DNA of 64,000 nt from Symbiodinium microadriaticum (Eukaryota > Sar > Dinophyceae > Suessiales > Symbiodiniaceae), in the NCBI GenBank assembly GCA_001939145.1, contig LSRX01000677.1:109154-173153 (forward strand), given 5' to 3'. Position 1 is the first letter of the stretch; the number at the start of each line of letters is the position of its first letter. Positions 22,078 through 32,139 of the stretch are shown here, in pieces. The position numbers and the translations under genes were made by a program. A model generated the notes under the pieces. The model had not been told where the DNA came from, ran no database searches, and was given only the letters and a program-made list of their open reading frames with translations.

Positions 22078-22257
22078 GTGCAGGTCAAAGATGAGAGGGC
22101 TCAGTCCTGGTAAGTGTGTGTGTGTGTGTGCCACGCAGCCATGGTGTTGAGCCCTGTCCCGGCGCCCGAGTCAAATTTGCAGCACGAAGTCCGACTTTCG
22201 GAGAGGATTTCCGCAAAATAGCTCATCTCCGAAGATAGCAGTTCCAAGCTTGCGTCC

Positions 22258-22548
22258 ATGCTATCAACTCTGTGCCAGGCTGCTGAACGCCTAAGCTGCA
22301 ATCGGTTGCATGCAACGATGTGTCTTCCAAGCACTGCTGGAGAGGCTTTGGAAGCAGCGATGCACGAAGGCTTGGCGAAGACCGAGAAGCTCGCACAGGC
22401 TCCACTGCATCGCTGCACATCGCCGGCCGTGATCCGTTGCACATCTGGCCCCCATCGTCCCATAGGCGGCCTTTGCCGCTACCCAGCATCCCGTCGACGG
22501 CTCCGTCACACATTCCGAGACCGAGGAGGCCAGGTACAAGTGGAGTAG
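22258..22548 (+). CDS. candidate helical exon
   Basis: From ATG, reads MLSTLCQAAERLSC and later GEALEAAMHEGLAKTEKLAQ, helical and on the same strand as the modules. The last third is Arg/Pro-rich and probably not coding. Confidence 0.35.
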   Translation: MLSTLCQAAERLSCNRLHATMCLPSTAGEALEAAMHEGLAKTEKLAQAPLHRCTSPAVIRCTSGPHRPIGGLCRYPASRRRLRHTFRDRGGQVQVE

Positions 22549-22922
22549 AATTTGAAGTACATAAGTCCCAGACTGTAAGAAGATGATACACAATCCCGGC
22601 ATGTGACTGCACGATGCTAGGGCTGCTAGGGTCTCGCGAGCCGTGCTGACTTTCCAGATCACCCCTTCGCTCAAGCACTAGTATAGTAACTTCCCTCCAA
22701 GTCTCTTTGCCCAAGCCTTGAGATCATACCGCAGAGTCACAGAAGCACATTCCGTCCGAAATCTTTCAGGTGGAAATCTCCTACAAGGCTTCTGGGGTTG
22801 CCTTGTGTTTTGCTTTGCTGACCGTTTGGGCTTCTTTGGCCTGAGAACTGGACCGTGCCGTGCCCTGACACGGCACCTTCGAAGACTGAGCAGCAGGTCC
22901 AGGCAGAACCATGCAACCGATG

Positions 22923-22946
22923 CGAGAGAGAGAGAGAGAGAGAGAG
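22923..22946. repeat. (GA)n dinucleotide repeat
   Basis: Perfect alternating GA tract. Confidence 0.95.
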
Positions 22947-23345
22947 CAGGTTTGAGTTAATAACCAAGAGGCGAAGCGGACTCTGGAAACAGCTGCAAGA
23001 ATCTAGCTGGGCACTCGCGTATTTGAGCCAGAATGAAATGGCCTGCTTGGGGGTTACCTCTGAGATGTCCAAGGGGCAACTAAAGAGAGTGAAACATGTA
23101 GCTGCCTGGCAAAATTCTCCTCTCAACGCCTTGCATGTTCTTCTCCAAGGGATGATTTCGCCAGTCTTGATTGGGTTCGTGGTCTTGATTTGAGTATTAC
23201 GAGCTTTCTCTCTATGCTGAGTGTTGCCAGCGGGTTGCGATTGTACTCGGCTTGCTTGGGACGGTTAAAAGCTTCAGTCAGGAGCTGCCGACTGATGTCA
23301 TTGCTCAAGATAGGCAGAACTGTCGGACTCCCACCAGACGATAAG

Positions 23346-23654
23346 CCTTGTTTACCTGTTTGATTACCCGATTACCTTTCCACCCATCCATCCAGTCATC
23401 TACCCCTCCCTGTCTATTTAGCTGCCTGTCAGTCTGTCTGCCTGAACGCCCGCGTGCCTGCCTGCCTGCGTGCTTGTATGTCTATCTCTCTATCTCTGTC
23501 TCTCTACCTTTGATCCCTCTACCTACCTACCTACCTACCTACCTACCTACCCACCCACCCACCNNNNNNNNNNNNNNNNNNNNNNNNNNNNNNNNNNNNN
23601 NNNNNNNNNNNNNNNNNNNNNNNNNNNNNNNNNNNNNNNNNNNNNNNNNNNNNG

Positions 23655-23694
<40 letters not shown>

Positions 23695-23927
23695 CTTGCC
23701 TTCTACCTACTACCTACTACCTACTACGTACTACGTGCTACGTGCTACGTACTACCTGCTACCTACTACCTACTACCTACTACCTGCTACCCACAACCTA
23801 CCACCTACTACCTACCACCTACTACCTACCACCTACCACCCACCACCTATCACCCACCCACCCATCCACCCACCTACCTACCTGCCTACCTACCACCTGC
23901 CTACTTACCTACCTACCTACCTACCTA

Positions 23928-23966
<39 letters not shown>

Positions 23967-24150
23967 ACCTACCTACCTACCTATACATTTTTATCTGTGT
24001 TGTTTTCTTTCTCTCTATCCATCTATTTATCCATCTATCGATCTATCTATCTATGTATGTATTTATGTATTTATCTATCTATCTGTCTACCTGTCTATCT
24101 ATCTTTCTTTCTTTCTACCGCCGATCCATCCATCTATCTATCTAGCTAGG
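23346..24150. repeat. composite (CTAC)n/(CTGC)n/(TATC)n microsatellite with a gap
   Basis: Pyrimidine-rich tetramer and trimer arrays (acct, gcct, ctac-tac, tatc) span about 800 bases. They are interrupted by 90 unknown bases at 23564-23653. The true length is unknown. Leu/Pro/Ser-rich ORFs across it are repeat translations. Confidence 0.95.
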
Positions 24151-24242
24151 TCGTTGGACAGCTTTGCTGTGTTCTCGGGAAAACACCAGCAACAACCACA
24201 GCATCAGTGGCAACAACAACAACGACAACAAGGACCCTCTTG

Positions 24243-24332
24243 AACCAGGCTGCCATTTCCGAGCGCTTGACGCGGATAGAGGAGGCTGTTCAGGCCCATC
24301 TGCGCTTCGGGTTTGCCTTCGGAGAGTTTGTT
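24243..24332 (+). CDS. coiled-coil module H, Cys-less variant
   Basis: Around a CCAG acceptor the frame reads NQAAISERLTRIEEAVQAHL. It matches the module core SERLxxxE, but Ile replaces the usual Cys. Confidence 0.4.
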
Positions 24333-24548
24333 TGTCCACAGCCCCTCAAAGTCGAACTGAGAAGCTCTGTGCGGACACAGTGCAGTCCCTGGCCTGGACG
24401 GTCCGGGACGGCCGAGTTCATGAAGTGGCTTCCGATCCAGAGCAGGATTTGAGCCACAGCCCAGAGCACCCAAGGCTCTTGGAGCCATAAGGCCCAGGCA
24501 AGTTTTCCATCCAAAAGCATACTATTCAAAACCGGAAGCCCATAACAG

Positions 24549-24635
24549 GCCCTGCCCGGGCGCTTGACAAAGTGCGAGCAGCGTGGCGAGGAGACACGGC
24601 ATGTTGTGATGAGGATCGATACAACTGCGCTGCTG
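24549..24635 (+). CDS. coiled-coil module I
   Basis: Begins at ATAACAG and reads ALPGRLTKCEQRGEE, fitting L-x-x-R-L-x-x-C-E. The frame stays open to a TAG at 24636. Confidence 0.4.
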
Positions 24636-24875
24636 TAGTGGAAGCACATTGGTTGACATTGTGAATCTCCAAACATTTGTTAGATACGCATGCCAACGAC
24701 CTGAAACACACCAATCGCGATGAAGTTGAGCGTGCTGATCAATGACAGCACAATTAGGGTCTATAACGTCTGTGACTATGGCACTGCTGCATCTGCTGCT
24801 GACAGCAAGGTCGACGCCCAAGACGATGGTAATGAAGATGATGAGGTGTTGGTGGCCTTGTTGGCAGTGATGATA

Positions 24876-25095
24876 TCCCGGAGCTCACCGGGGAATTCAG
24901 ACGGAACTCACTTTTCCTGGAGCATCTGAATTTCAGAGCGAGGTTTAGAGCTCACATCAGAATTTAGACCGGAACTCACTCCGAACTTCCATTTCGAAGC
25001 CCGCAAGCCGAAACGGCAGCCTGGGCGGCCGGAATTCATCCCGGAGCTCCGGAACTCACTTTTGAAGCAGACGCACCTTATTTGGCTGACCAACT
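24876..25095. repeat. cluster of GGAACTCACT boxes
   Basis: ggaactcact occurs at 24971-24980 and 25051-25060, with cggaactcac at 24902-24911 and a ggagctcacc variant near 24880. The boxes are mixed with gaattc words at 24893, 25032 and 25101. Spacing is roughly 70-80 bases. It resembles a short degenerate tandem repeat of unknown role. Confidence 0.6.
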
Positions 25096-25209
25096 CCCCC
25101 CGAATTCGTTCCGAGATGTGAAGAATCAGCAAGAGGTTTCGAATGTGTCCTAAGCTGCGAATGATTTAAACACGGTTCGGGAGCACGAAACTGGCTGCCG
25201 CTGAGATTT

Positions 25210-25320
25210 GAGATACAGCCGTGCTGTGAGGAGCTGGAGCACGACCTCGAGAGTTTGCGAGAGCTTCCTGCAGCGCTTGAGGCCAGCACTGAGATAGTTG
25301 AACCTGAATTCGCAGTACAC
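25210..25320 (+). CDS. candidate coiled-coil exon
   Basis: Reads EIQPCCEELEHDLESLRELP then AALEASTEIVEPE. This is acidic helical composition directly before module C. Confidence 0.35.
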
Positions 25321-25325
25321 GCATA

Positions 25326-25400
25326 TTGGGCCAGGCCTACCACAAGCAAGCCCAAGCCCTGACGGAGCGGGTTGCGCACTGCGAAGAGCTATCAGAGGCT
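25326..25400 (+). CDS. coiled-coil module C
   Basis: Reads GQAYHKQAQALTERVAHCEE then LSEA. At nucleotide level it is close to modules D, E and F (caagcccaag, gagcgggt, tgcgaagagct), so these are recent duplicates and not just similar helices. Confidence 0.55.
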
Positions 25401-25554
25401 GGGGCGGCTGTGGGCTCTTGGCCGAGTGTTTGGCCTCATTTGATCCGGGATGGGCCAGAGGGAATTTTGCCAGATCAGTCAGGAAACCTTTGGGCATACG
25501 GCAAGAACGGCCGTCTCGCTGTCAGAACGGCTGAAAAGTGAGCCACACTATGTC

Positions 25555-25638
25555 CGGAAGGCGATCAACACACAAGCCCATGTGCTGTCGGAGCGGGTGG
25601 CAATGTGCGAACAGCTGCCAGAGACCGCCGAGGGCTAA
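25555..25638 (+). CDS. coiled-coil module D
   Basis: Reads RKAINTQAHVLSERVAMCEQ then LPE and ends at TAA. It shares the upstream word ccggaaggc with module F, so the duplicated unit extends beyond the helix core. Confidence 0.55.
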   Translation, partial: RKAINTQAHVLSERVAMCEQLPETAEG

Positions 25639-25818
25639 GGCTTGAGCTTGGTCGCGTGGGCTGTGTCGTGACCAAGGCAGACAATGAGGCCTGGTCAAGT
25701 TTAGACTGTTTAGTCTCGTCTAGACAAAGCATTCACAAGCCTAGGATGCCATGATGTTCTAGGATTCGTGTTTCAATCGTCCGTCGATCAGATCCTGTCC
25801 TTAATTCGGAAACGACTC

Positions 25819-25890
25819 CGAACCAAGGTGTCCAGCAAGCCCCAACTCCTGTCGGAGAGGGTGGCGCATTGCGAAGAGCTCTCCGAGGCT
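25819..25890 (+). CDS. coiled-coil module E
   Basis: Twenty-four codons, RTKVSSKPQLLSERVAHCEE then LSEA. Nearly identical in core sequence to module C. Confidence 0.55.
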
Positions 25891-26116
25891 CCATGAACCC
25901 AGACTTGAGACTGCAAAGGGCTCCAGTCTTCTGTTAAGTTTTTCTCTGGACGCACTATCTTTGATAAGGTGGCTAGAGAGGTGTCTCAGCGTAGAAATCA
26001 AGGCTGTGACAAGAATGCACTGAAATTAGTCATTGGCCATGTGCCCCGATTGAACACGTCGTGACTCAGGAGCAAGGCTAAAAAAGTCCTGCCCTCCCGG
26101 TACCCCACCCTGTGCC

Positions 26117-26188
26117 CGGAAGGCATCCAGCAAGCAAGCCCAAGTGCTGTCCGAGCGAGTGACGCAGTGCGAACAGCTGTCACAGGCG
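26117..26188 (+). CDS. coiled-coil module F
   Basis: Twenty-four codons, RKASSKQAQVLSERVTQCEQ then LSQA. Aligns without gaps to module E and, in its core, to modules C and D. Confidence 0.55.
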
Positions 26189-26520
26189 CACAGTTTTTGA
26201 AGCAAATCAGAGGTTGAGATCTTGTGGATTTAGTGTACAGACAGAAACTATCAAGTCACCTCTATGCGAAGCTCCCGAGCTTTCTCATGGAGCCTTGCTT
26301 CCCTGTTGTAAGGCCGCGATAGGTTTGTTGCTTCCTGGAGGGGGAAATCCGACCACGTTGGGGTCTGCGGCTACGGCTGTGCAGAGACCGTTGAGCAACG
26401 TTGGTACCTTTACAAGTTTTTAAATGGTGTCATGAGTCATGAGGGTATATTTATGGATGCGACTGATAAGCAGAACTCCGAGCAAGACTGACCAGTCCGA
26501 CTAACTGAATGGGACCGCGC

Positions 26521-26580
26521 ATGGCTGCAAAGGCGGTTGACACCCTGGTGGCCCGCTTGGAGAAGTGCGAACGACATGCC
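26521..26580 (+). CDS. coiled-coil module G
   Basis: Reads MAAKAVDTLVARLEKCERHA, a more diverged copy that keeps L-x-x-R-L-x-x-C-E. Confidence 0.45.
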
Positions 26581-27480
26581 GGAGACGGAGACGTTCTTGC
26601 CAGGTGGCAAGCTAAGGCTTTTCAGGTGTCTCGCAGTTTTCCCACTCTTTTAGATGCAGAAAGAAAGGGCGTGTCTCAGGTAGTTTCCATACTTTGCCAC
26701 GTAGCCATTCAACAGTTCCCATTCCATGTGTCGGAGCGGAAACTCCCAGCTCCGGGGCTCTCCAATAGCTCATTCCGATGGAGGCTCCCGGACGCCGACG
26801 TCGACCACCCGAACCTTCCTGGTCAGGCGCCTTTTCCCTCTCCTTCCCACTTGATGAAACAGCAATTGCCCTCTACTCAAGCTTCATATGCCAGGCTGTA
26901 CATCATGGGCTGTTGTGCGAGCCGTGTTTCGACCAGATATCGTAAACTGCCAGAGACCCTTCGAAGTTTCAGAAGTCCGGGGAGAGATCTGCGCTTTTTG
27001 TGAGGCCTTTGAAGATGGCTCTCGGGCCCTGGCCCGGGTTACTTCCAGGCGCGGAGTCTCTTTGCTCCTATGTAATGGTGTACACTGCACGGCATTCTCT
27101 CTTTTTGGGACCCCAAGCTACTATGTTGCTTCTCCATGATTCCGCTCATGTTGCATGTCTCAGTATGTTTAGGCAACTTCTGCGACACATGGAGTTTGAT
27201 CATGTTCGCTTCCGTGCTTTGCTTTCTGGCCGTCACGTGGCACGTGGAGGCTAGACTCGCTGGAGGTTCAGCAGCGTGCCAGTGAGGTCGGGAGTCGTCG
27301 AGGTAGATGGCTTTTCGAGTTGGGGATTTCGGGCACTGTGGTCAGGATTTGTAATCAGGGTTACCCTCGAAGGTCGGCCTTTAGGTCTCTGCTGAGATCT
27401 GAGCCTTTTGCGGTGCAGAAACCGAGCTCTCAACTGCTCCCCAACAGCAGAAACTGTTCGAAGCCCAGATCCCACTTTTG

Positions 27481-27840
27481 GGTGCAGGCTGGCCTCGCAA
27501 CTGCGAAGCGATTGAACGAGGAGATGGAAAGCTCAATCATGCAGAGGCAAGCTCCGACAAAGGGATGTGGTATGAGGCGCAGCCTCAGAGCGAGCGATGG
27601 CTGGAGAGAATGGGTGAATAGGCACATGCCGAGAGCACGTCGTAAGAGTTCGAGAGGCTCCTACAGTCAATCAATAGAGCCGTGGCGGTGAATGGCAAAG
27701 CCAACGCCTGCTCACGCAGGCTGCAAGCACTGGAGGCGGAGCCGACGAAGAAGGTGAAGCTTGCAGGGAGTCTTGCTGAAGATCTTCGGGCCGGGGCACG
27801 CCCGTGGTCCAGCTTCGGACACGGTCTCTCACTCGTTTCA
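27481..27840 (+). CDS. candidate coiled-coil exons in two frames
   Basis: One frame reads VQAGLATAKRLNEEMESSIM (from 27481). Another, from about 27650, reads EFERLLQSINRAVAVNGKAN and then LQALEAEPTKKVKLAGSLAE. They are probably two exons; the boundaries are not resolved. Confidence 0.35.
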
Positions 27841-27993
27841 AGGTCGTCATACTAGACTCCAGCCAGACCATCCTGTCCGCGACATGTCACATCCCATCCC
27901 CAGACAGATCGCGCCATGCAGGGACATCTGTTGGCGTGCAGCCAACAAGGAAGATCGAGCAACTGTTGCTAGTTTCATGTGTCCTGCCTTCTG

Positions 27994-28137
27994 CAGGGTC
28001 GTGAGTGGCAAGAGCTTCTGCGACCGCAAACCATCAAAGCTGAAAGCCCTAGGTCCCTTATTGCGTATTTTGAAAGCCAGGTGGATGCCGCCGAGCCTTC
28101 CGAATCCCAGGCGCCAAGTCTGTTGAGATTTCGTCAT
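27994..28137 (+). CDS. candidate exon after a CTGCAG acceptor
   Basis: After CCTTCTGCAG the frame reads REWQELLRPQTIKAESPRSL and continues to the start of the microsatellite. The first part is helical. Confidence 0.35.
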
Positions 28138-28169
28138 GTACGTTCAACATGCATGTGTGCAAACATTCA

Positions 28170-28350
28170 CACATCATGTATTGATGTATGTATATATGTA
28201 TGTACAGGTATGTATGTATGTATGTACGTAGGTACGTATGCAGGTACGTATGCAGGTATGTGTGTCTGTACGGACGGACCGACGGACGGACGGAGGGAAG
28301 GAGGGAGGGATGGATGGATGGACGTGTATGTGTACATGTGTACTGATACC
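28170..28350. repeat. (TATG)n and (GACG)n microsatellite
   Basis: TATG/TACG tetramers pass into GACGGACG and GATGGATG runs. Confidence 0.9.
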
Positions 28351-28435
28351 ATTATGTACCGATTATGTGAATGAAGATGATTAACCTGTGCTTATATACC
28401 TGGCAAGTCTGGAGTGGGTCACGCAAAGCCTTTAG

Positions 28436-28561
28436 CGCGTGGATCTGGTATGGCTTTTGGCAGCTCAGGCGCTTGTTGAGCATAAAGCACGTAGGTCAGA
28501 CCGAGAGGTGATGGGGGCCTTACCATCCAAGAGTAGGACTGCACCCACAGTCAGTTGGTAG
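28436..28561 (+). CDS. coiled-coil exon after TTTAG
   Basis: Begins at CCTTTAG and reads RVDLVWLLAAQALVEHKARR, then SDREVMGA, to a stop. The start resembles the exon at 5038 (RV then a charged helix). Confidence 0.4.
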   Translation, partial: RVDLVWLLAAQALVEHKARRSDREVMGALPSKSRTAPTVSW

Positions 28562-28570
28562 CAGCAAGAA

Positions 28571-28778
28571 CTACTCGATGCGCACCAGCAGCACAGGGGG
28601 GGTCGCTTCGCCGTCTTCGCCGAACCACACGTGCACCAGCATGTCGGTACAGAGTCGTCTGCAAACTGCCGTCGAAACAACATGGTAGTAGAGCAGCGTG
28701 TCGACGAGTGATGTCGTGGACTCGCTGCTCCAGTGTACCGGCACACCGATTTGAGAGCCTGCACGGAGTTACTCAGCG
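28571..28778 (-). CDS. uncertain minus-strand ORF
   Basis: Open frame reading SLVDTLLYYHVVSTAVCRRL and then DMLVHVWFGEDGE before a stop. The composition is protein-like with a mixed beta/helix pattern, but there is no motif and no splice evidence. Confidence 0.25.
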
Positions 28779-29057
28779 GCTTTTCGCGGCTTGTCGACGT
28801 ATCGATGTCGCTGTCGCGGCGTGTGTATGCAACACTCGCTCCGGAGAACAAGTAGTATCTCGATTTTTCTTTATACAAACATACATAACCTGGATAGCCA
28901 TATGCATACAGACATACAAGCAAAGATCTAGGTAGATATGCATACAATGCACATACATTGACATGCATGCATGCATAAAGGTTAACCTAGGGTTCTTTTT
29001 TATGGTAAGCGGTCTTATCTGGGTGTAGGTGTCGGCATAAGCCCACATGTAAGTGTG

Positions 29058-29061
29058 TGTG

Positions 29062-29095
<34 letters not shown>

Positions 29096-29102
29096 CATAT
29101 AC
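29058..29102. repeat. (TA)n tract
   Basis: Alternating TA with tatatacatata variants. Confidence 0.9.
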
Positions 29103-29344
29103 ACTCACTCAACTATTTCTTGATTTATATAGCTGTTAATGTTGTTATTCGGCTGTAAATGTTGTTTTTCAGCTGTACATGTGTGGGTGTCGGCAACACT
29201 TCACTCGGGGCCAAAGCTCGTAGTGGGTTTTCATAAATCAAGCACGAATACTAGAACATTTGGGCTGGATCCCGCAACGAAGCGCAGTTCAGGACTAAGC
29301 GGTCTATTCCCCGAAGAGCGACTGTGGCAGTTCCAAGCCGTAAA

Positions 29345-29460
29345 GTTCTTGCACACGACGCTGTCCTGAAGGCGCTGTCCGACACGCAGCTTATGCTTTT
29401 GGATCTGCAGCGACGGGTTGGGCCCCTAGATTTGCTCTTTCTGATGCAATCCCCCCAACA
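29345..29460 (+). CDS. candidate helical exon
   Basis: Reads DAVLKALSDTQLMLLDLQRR then VGPLDLLFLMQSP. The Leu-rich helix is in keeping with the plus-strand exon series. Confidence 0.33.
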
Positions 29461-29594
29461 CGGAAGGGCACCTCAACCGCTTATTACGTCGTCGTTTGGC
29501 TCAGTTGACATCACCGCCCGAAGCCTGACCCCCTGTGAATTTTCAGGGTATGACAGAAATGGGTGTCCCAAATCTTGCGCTGGGCAGGCGTAGT

Positions 29595-29915
29595 GGGTTC
29601 AGGGTTTAGGGTCTACGGCTTTAGGGTTTAGGTACTACGACTATGGAAGTAGGTCACCGAAACCATAACGAGGATGGTTTGTTGGGATCCCCGATCATGA
29701 TGGCAGTTTGTATTCTAGGGCTTAGGCTTTAGGGAGACATTTTAGAGCTTTTTAGGGTGTTTGGGTGTAGCGTGTGTAGAGATGGCCCGAGAATCAGCAA
29801 GATAAGATGAAAGTTTCAGTGGCATCCTCAAGGTTGAACTCACCGACATTGGAGTCGATACAATCAGCAGAGATTTTACCCTAGATCCTAAGACTGTTAA
29901 ACCCTAAACCCTCTT
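29595..29915. repeat. scattered TTTAGGG-like words
   Basis: gggtttaggg at about 29598-29640 and diverged words to 29760 on the plus strand, then accctaaaccc near 29897-29910. Again both orientations occur close together. Confidence 0.65.
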
Positions 29916-30654
29916 CCTGGCCCAGGCGGTAGGACCCGATAGCAGAACGCAGCCGAGGAAAGAAAGCTTGGCGGTTACTCTGCATAGGAAACCGAGGATG
30001 GCACACCTACACGGCCTAGCAGCCTTATTCCATGAGCCCAGGTCTCTCTTCTGGAGCATGCCATGTCGTCTCAAGGATGCCGTTCTGAGGGAGCAAGTAG
30101 CCAACAGAGGAAAACGAGGCACAAAGGCAATAGTCGTGGCAATGACCAGAGAGGGAAGGATTAGTTATGGGCTGCTTTGTTCTTTTGTGTGCACCATCGC
30201 TCTCGTTTTGTTCATAGTTCTTCGAGCCGAAGCCTTTTGACTTTAGACGTGCGGACTTGTGTGGAAGTGCGGGAACTGCTCGGGAGAGGCCCGCATGATT
30301 GACTCGGGGTGGCGCTTCCCAGGAGCAGGCGAGAACGGAGAAAGCGGAGAGGCAGTGCCGACCCAGACTGCCTGCACAAACGGGATCTTCATGCTGATGC
30401 TGATCACATCTATATGACTATCTTGGAGACCCGCTGACAGCTTGGAAGACTTGAGTTATCCCGACTTGCGTGCGAGTGGTTGTGCTGGAGAACCAGGTCC
30501 ATTGAAAACAGGTAAACACGCAGGGCAGTTCAGGACGAGTTTAATCAGCACGCTAGAGGCTAAAGCAGCTGCCTCCCAGCGCAGTCCTGGCACATGTAAA
30601 AGTTCAGCATGCGAGGTGCTGGCTGTGGAACCAACCCCAAGGACGGCCACTCTG

Positions 30655-30714
30655 ACCCATGCTGCAGAGCTCGCGAAGAGCCTAGAACCACAGTGCGAAT
30701 ACTGCTTGGGTGTG
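30655..30714 (+). CDS. coiled-coil module J
   Basis: Reads THAAELAKSLEPQCEYCLGV. It keeps Leu and Cys-Glu at the module spacing, but the Arg is lost. It is distant from the main cluster, so homology is less certain. Confidence 0.35.
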
Positions 30715-30828
30715 ACACTGCACGTAAAACGGCATCCGCCAGAGATAAACATTATTGAGTAACTTGTAATAAACATACATACAGAAATATACAGTAAATA
30801 TATTTATGTATATATAACATGACTGTAA

Positions 30829-30954
30829 AATGCTGAGATGGAGCAAATGGAGCTGGACCTGAAGCTCGCGAGGGAAGCTGCAGGCGGACACCTGCTTTGT
30901 GTTTCGTTGATGCCTGCATGTGGTACCTTGGACATGGATCAGGCTTTTGATTGA
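30829..30954 (+). CDS. candidate coiled-coil exon
   Basis: Reads NAEMEQMELDLKLAREAAGG after an in-frame TAA. Strong heptad character in the first 18 residues; the later part may be intron. Confidence 0.4.
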   Translation, partial: NAEMEQMELDLKLAREAAGGHLLCVSLMPACGTLDMDQAFD

Positions 30955-31334
30955 TCATGTTGTTTTCATGTCATGTGCCCGCAGCCGTGGCAAAAATGCT
31001 TCGGCACGGCATCTGTGTTGGTGCTTAGGTCTCGCAGCTGCAGCAGGAGAAGCAACACTCATGACCTGCCACACCAAATCTTTGTCCAGAACTACGCAGA
31101 CCATGTAATGTACGAAGCTGAACAACGAAACACAGAAGCTTTGTTCTCAGACTGTAATCCCGCAGATGTCTTGCGGAACCAATGCGACCCAGACCCCAAG
31201 TGCTGATGCAAAGTTCTATAGATTCCGTTTGGCTTCCGATGGAGATAGCGGTGAGTAGCATTGTACTGACCATTGCTCCTCATAGCTCCTAGCCAGAACC
31301 AGAGTCATAGCAGCATCAGTCTCTTCGAAACCGT

Positions 31335-31400
31335 GTGTGTGTATATATATATATGTAATATGTGTGTGTGTGTATATATATATATATGGCACCCCCATCC

Positions 31401-31431
<31 letters not shown>

Positions 31432-31466
31432 TATCTATATATATATATATATGGTACCCCCCATCC

Positions 31467-31505
<39 letters not shown>

Positions 31506-31620
31506 CAAACAAATACATAAATAAATAAATAAATAAATAAATATATATATACATACATACATACATGCATGCATACATACATGCATACATACATACATAC
31601 ATACATACATACATACACAA
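31335..31620. repeat. (TA)n, (AAAT)n and (CATA)n microsatellite
   Basis: Two copies of an AT run interrupted by a ccatccatatata-type block (about 31394 and 31463), then aaataaat and catacata tetramers. All ORFs across it are low complexity. Confidence 0.92.
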
Positions 31621-31829
31621 TATAAGCCTAAAGAGACTCCTGGCAGAACACCTCCAAGTTCTGGCAGGCCTGGATTCGACACCCGCTGTGCCCGAGTCTC
31701 AGAAGCGCGCTTGTTCCCCAAATACGATTGTGGTGGGTTCAGCTGCAGGATGTGGGGAGCTTGGTTGGGAATCACTGTGTCATAAGATGTGTATGAATCG
31801 TAGCCATAGCTGAAAAAATTTTTCTGCAG

Positions 31830-31886
31830 CAGCAGATGTTGGTTCTCGGCACCATGTGCGGCAACGCAGCGCTCTGCAATGCCTAG
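31830..31886 (+). CDS. possible terminal exon
   Basis: After TTTTTCTGCAG the frame reads QQMLVLGTMCGNAALCNA to a TAG. Strong acceptor, short coding part. It could end the coiled-coil gene that lies upstream of the BAR gene. Confidence 0.35.
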   Translation, partial: QQMLVLGTMCGNAALCNA

Positions 31887-32139
31887 CCTAACCCTAGAAA
31901 TGGTGGAATCTTCGGCTGAACGTTGTCAAATACCTGAAAAACCGATAGAATCCGAGAACTCTTCAGCCCGTCTGACACGGTCTTGGAGTCCCAATCGGCC
32001 CTGCATACCTGTGGGGAGAGTCTAGAAGCTTCAGGCAGGCAGACTTGGCTTTCCGTGCTTTTAGCCACGGGGCTCAGGGCCGTCAGGCAGACAAAGCCAA
32101 TTTAAGTCGTAATTCCGCGCCCAGCTCTGCGAAGGTAGA

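Noticed and set aside
23064-23363. A 99-codon plus-strand open frame without an ATG near its start
   Set aside because: Reads fairly protein-like (DDFASLDWVRG) but overlaps another open plus-strand frame and a minus one, without firm splice sites.
23346-24243. Long Leu/Pro/Cys-rich ORFs
   Set aside because: Translations of a microsatellite that also contains 90 unknown bases.
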